Below are positions 23,178-24,262 of a stretch of 24,262 bases of DNA, in pieces. The notes beneath the pieces are model-generated. The model was not told where the DNA came from and searched no databases. It was given only the letters and a program-made list of their open reading frames with translations. Both the position numbers and the translations under genes were made by a program. The first letter of the stretch is position 1. Each line of letters opens with the position of its first letter. This stretch comes from a virus: the IMG/VR virus record IMGVR_UViG_3300006920_000243, positions 1 to 24,262 of that record, one strand, 5' to 3'.

Positions 23178-24095
23178 ATGGCATTATTAAATCAAACTAG
23201 CGAAGCTTACTACCTTGGCGCCGACGGCGTTTGGAATAGTGGTGATGAAGATTACGGTGACTACCAGTTTGTTAGCCTTAAAGATATGGTTAATAATTTT
23301 ATGATAGCCTACGTGGGGGAAGATAAAATTATAAGCAAGATCAAAAGAACAGACGTAGCTTTTCATGCGCAGCGTGCTATTCAAGAATTTAGCTTTGATA
23401 CACTACCCTCACAAAAAGCATATGAAATAGAAATACCGCCTTCGCTGTCAATGATATTACCGCAAGATTACGTTAATTATGTGCGTATGTCTTGGGTAGA
23501 CGCTAACGGTATTGAAAGAATTATATATCCTATCCGTGATTCAAGCAACCCTTCCGCTATAGCGCAAGACAACGATTACGAATACACGTTTGACCATGCC
23601 GGCAATATACTCAAAGCGCACGAGTCTGAAACGCTTAAGAAGTTTAATTCGGATTATTACGGAGCACCATATAACAATCCGCAAGACAACGCCTTAAACG
23701 AGGGTATGCTTTTTAATATGTACCGCTATGGCAGACGCTACGGTTTGCAGCCTGAAGCAGCGCAGATGAACGGTGTTTTTTACATAGACCAGCTGCACGG
23801 CATTGTGCATTTTAGTTCGGATATGGTAAACCGCATAATTACATTAAAGTACATTAGCGACGGCCTTGGCACAGAAGAAGAAATGCGGGTGCATAAGTTT
23901 GCTGAAGAAGCGGTGTATAAATATATTACTCACGCAATTTTAGGGACAAGAGCTAACACGCCTGAGTACCAAGTGGCGAGATTTAAAAAAGAAATGGTAG
24001 CTGCTAAACGCAATGCTAAACTTCGCATGTCTAATCTTAAGATATCGGAACTAGCGCAAGTAATGAGAAACCAATCCAAGTGGATTAAACACTAA
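23178..24095 (+). CDS. Putative head-tail connector (adaptor) protein 2
   Basis: A 305-residue protein starting four bases after connector 1. The N-terminal part has VSLKDMVNNFMIAYVGEDKI and KRTDVAFHAQRAIQEFSFDT, a helical bundle typical of head-tail connectors. A strand-rich middle (AYEIEIPPSLSMILPQDYVN, YVRMSWVDANG) and a C-terminal helix with EEAVYKYITHAILGTRANTP and RFKKEMVAAKRNAKLRMSNL follow. It probably forms the second ring or closes the head channel. The pair structure and order (connector 1, connector 2, then a large tail protein) resemble Bacteroidota podoviruses. Family not verified. Confidence 0.65.
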   Translation: MALLNQTSEAYYLGADGVWNSGDEDYGDYQFVSLKDMVNNFMIAYVGEDKIISKIKRTDVAFHAQRAIQEFSFDTLPSQKAYEIEIPPSLSMILPQDYVNYVRMSWVDANGIERIIYPIRDSSNPSAIAQDNDYEYTFDHAGNILKAHESETLKKFNSDYYGAPYNNPQDNALNEGMLFNMYRYGRRYGLQPEAAQMNGVFYIDQLHGIVHFSSDMVNRIITLKYISDGLGTEEEMRVHKFAEEAVYKYITHAILGTRANTPEYQVARFKKEMVAAKRNAKLRMSNLKISELAQVMRNQSKWIKH

Positions 24096-24098
24096 TAT

Positions 24099-24262
24099 AT
24101 GGCTAAGCTACAGCATACATTTATCCAGGGTAAAATGAACAAAGACCTTGATGAAAGGTTGGTACCTAACGGACAATATCGCGATGCCCAGAATATTCAG
24201 GTAAGTACATCTGAAGGATCTGATGTAGGTGCCGTAGAAAATATACTTGGTAACACTATAAA
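24099..24262 (+). CDS. Large tail-hub/tail-tube-type protein, 5' part only
   Basis: Fifty-four codons are inside the window; the gene runs off the edge. The N-terminus (MAKLQHTFIQGKMNKDLDER, then LVPNGQYRDAQNIQVSTSEG and GAVENILGNT) matches the opening of large podovirus tail proteins that stabilise the head-tail junction or form the tail tube (Gly-Lys-Met-Asn-Lys-Asp-x-Asp-Glu-Arg signature). The ATG lies three bases after the connector 2 stop, so the genes are co-translated. Length and the rest of the domain layout cannot be seen. Confidence 0.7.
   Translation, partial: MAKLQHTFIQGKMNKDLDERLVPNGQYRDAQNIQVSTSEGSDVGAVENILGNTI

Noticed and set aside
1-24262. tRNA genes, integrase, or insertion sequences
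   Set aside because: I looked for T-loop-like GTTCGA motifs and for integrase or transposase motifs on both strands and found nothing convincing; the few TTCGA words lie inside genes.

Overview
The window is part of the late (structural and lysis) region of a tailed phage. Every credible gene lies on the + strand, spacing is very tight, and packaging, head, connector, tail-fibre and holin-like genes are all present. I see no integrase, tRNA, IS element or CRISPR array. Start codons are preceded by A/T-rich leaders with no Shine-Dalgarno motif (before 1499, 8164, 8479, 11617 and 16389, for example), which is typical of Bacteroidota. With the S74 fibre, podovirus-like connectors and no visible tape-measure gene, the best guess is a podovirus of an aquatic flavobacterium-like host. 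This host assignment is inference.

Layout: 1-539 has no firm gene and holds an ACAG-rich block, an A/T-rich block and several inverted repeats. 540-8138 holds a small basic protein, four tail-fibre/adhesin genes (including a repeat-built fibre ending in a peptidase S74 chaperone domain), a holin-like protein and a small structural-type protein. 8164-11233 is a chaperonin cassette: a small unknown protein, GroEL, GroES (in the reverse of the usual bacterial order, and overlapping), a MarR-like winged-helix protein, a Cys-rich 51-residue protein and an HExxH protein. 11309-13364 carries small virion-type and unknown proteins plus a second lectin-like protein. 13364-24262 is the packaging and head module: a two-barrel protein I read as GroES-like, a putative small terminase, TerL, portal, scaffold, major capsid protein, a conserved post-capsid protein, two connector proteins and the start of a large tail protein.

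Working model: the head module assembles a DNA-packaging capsid. The fibre and lectin genes supply host-binding parts. The phage also appears to carry its own folding machine: a GroEL with a polar-shifted apical binding groove, a short GroES without the roof hairpin (a feature shared with T4 Gp31), and possibly a double-barrel co-chaperonin translationally coupled to the terminase genes. This chaperonin set is the most notable content of the window.
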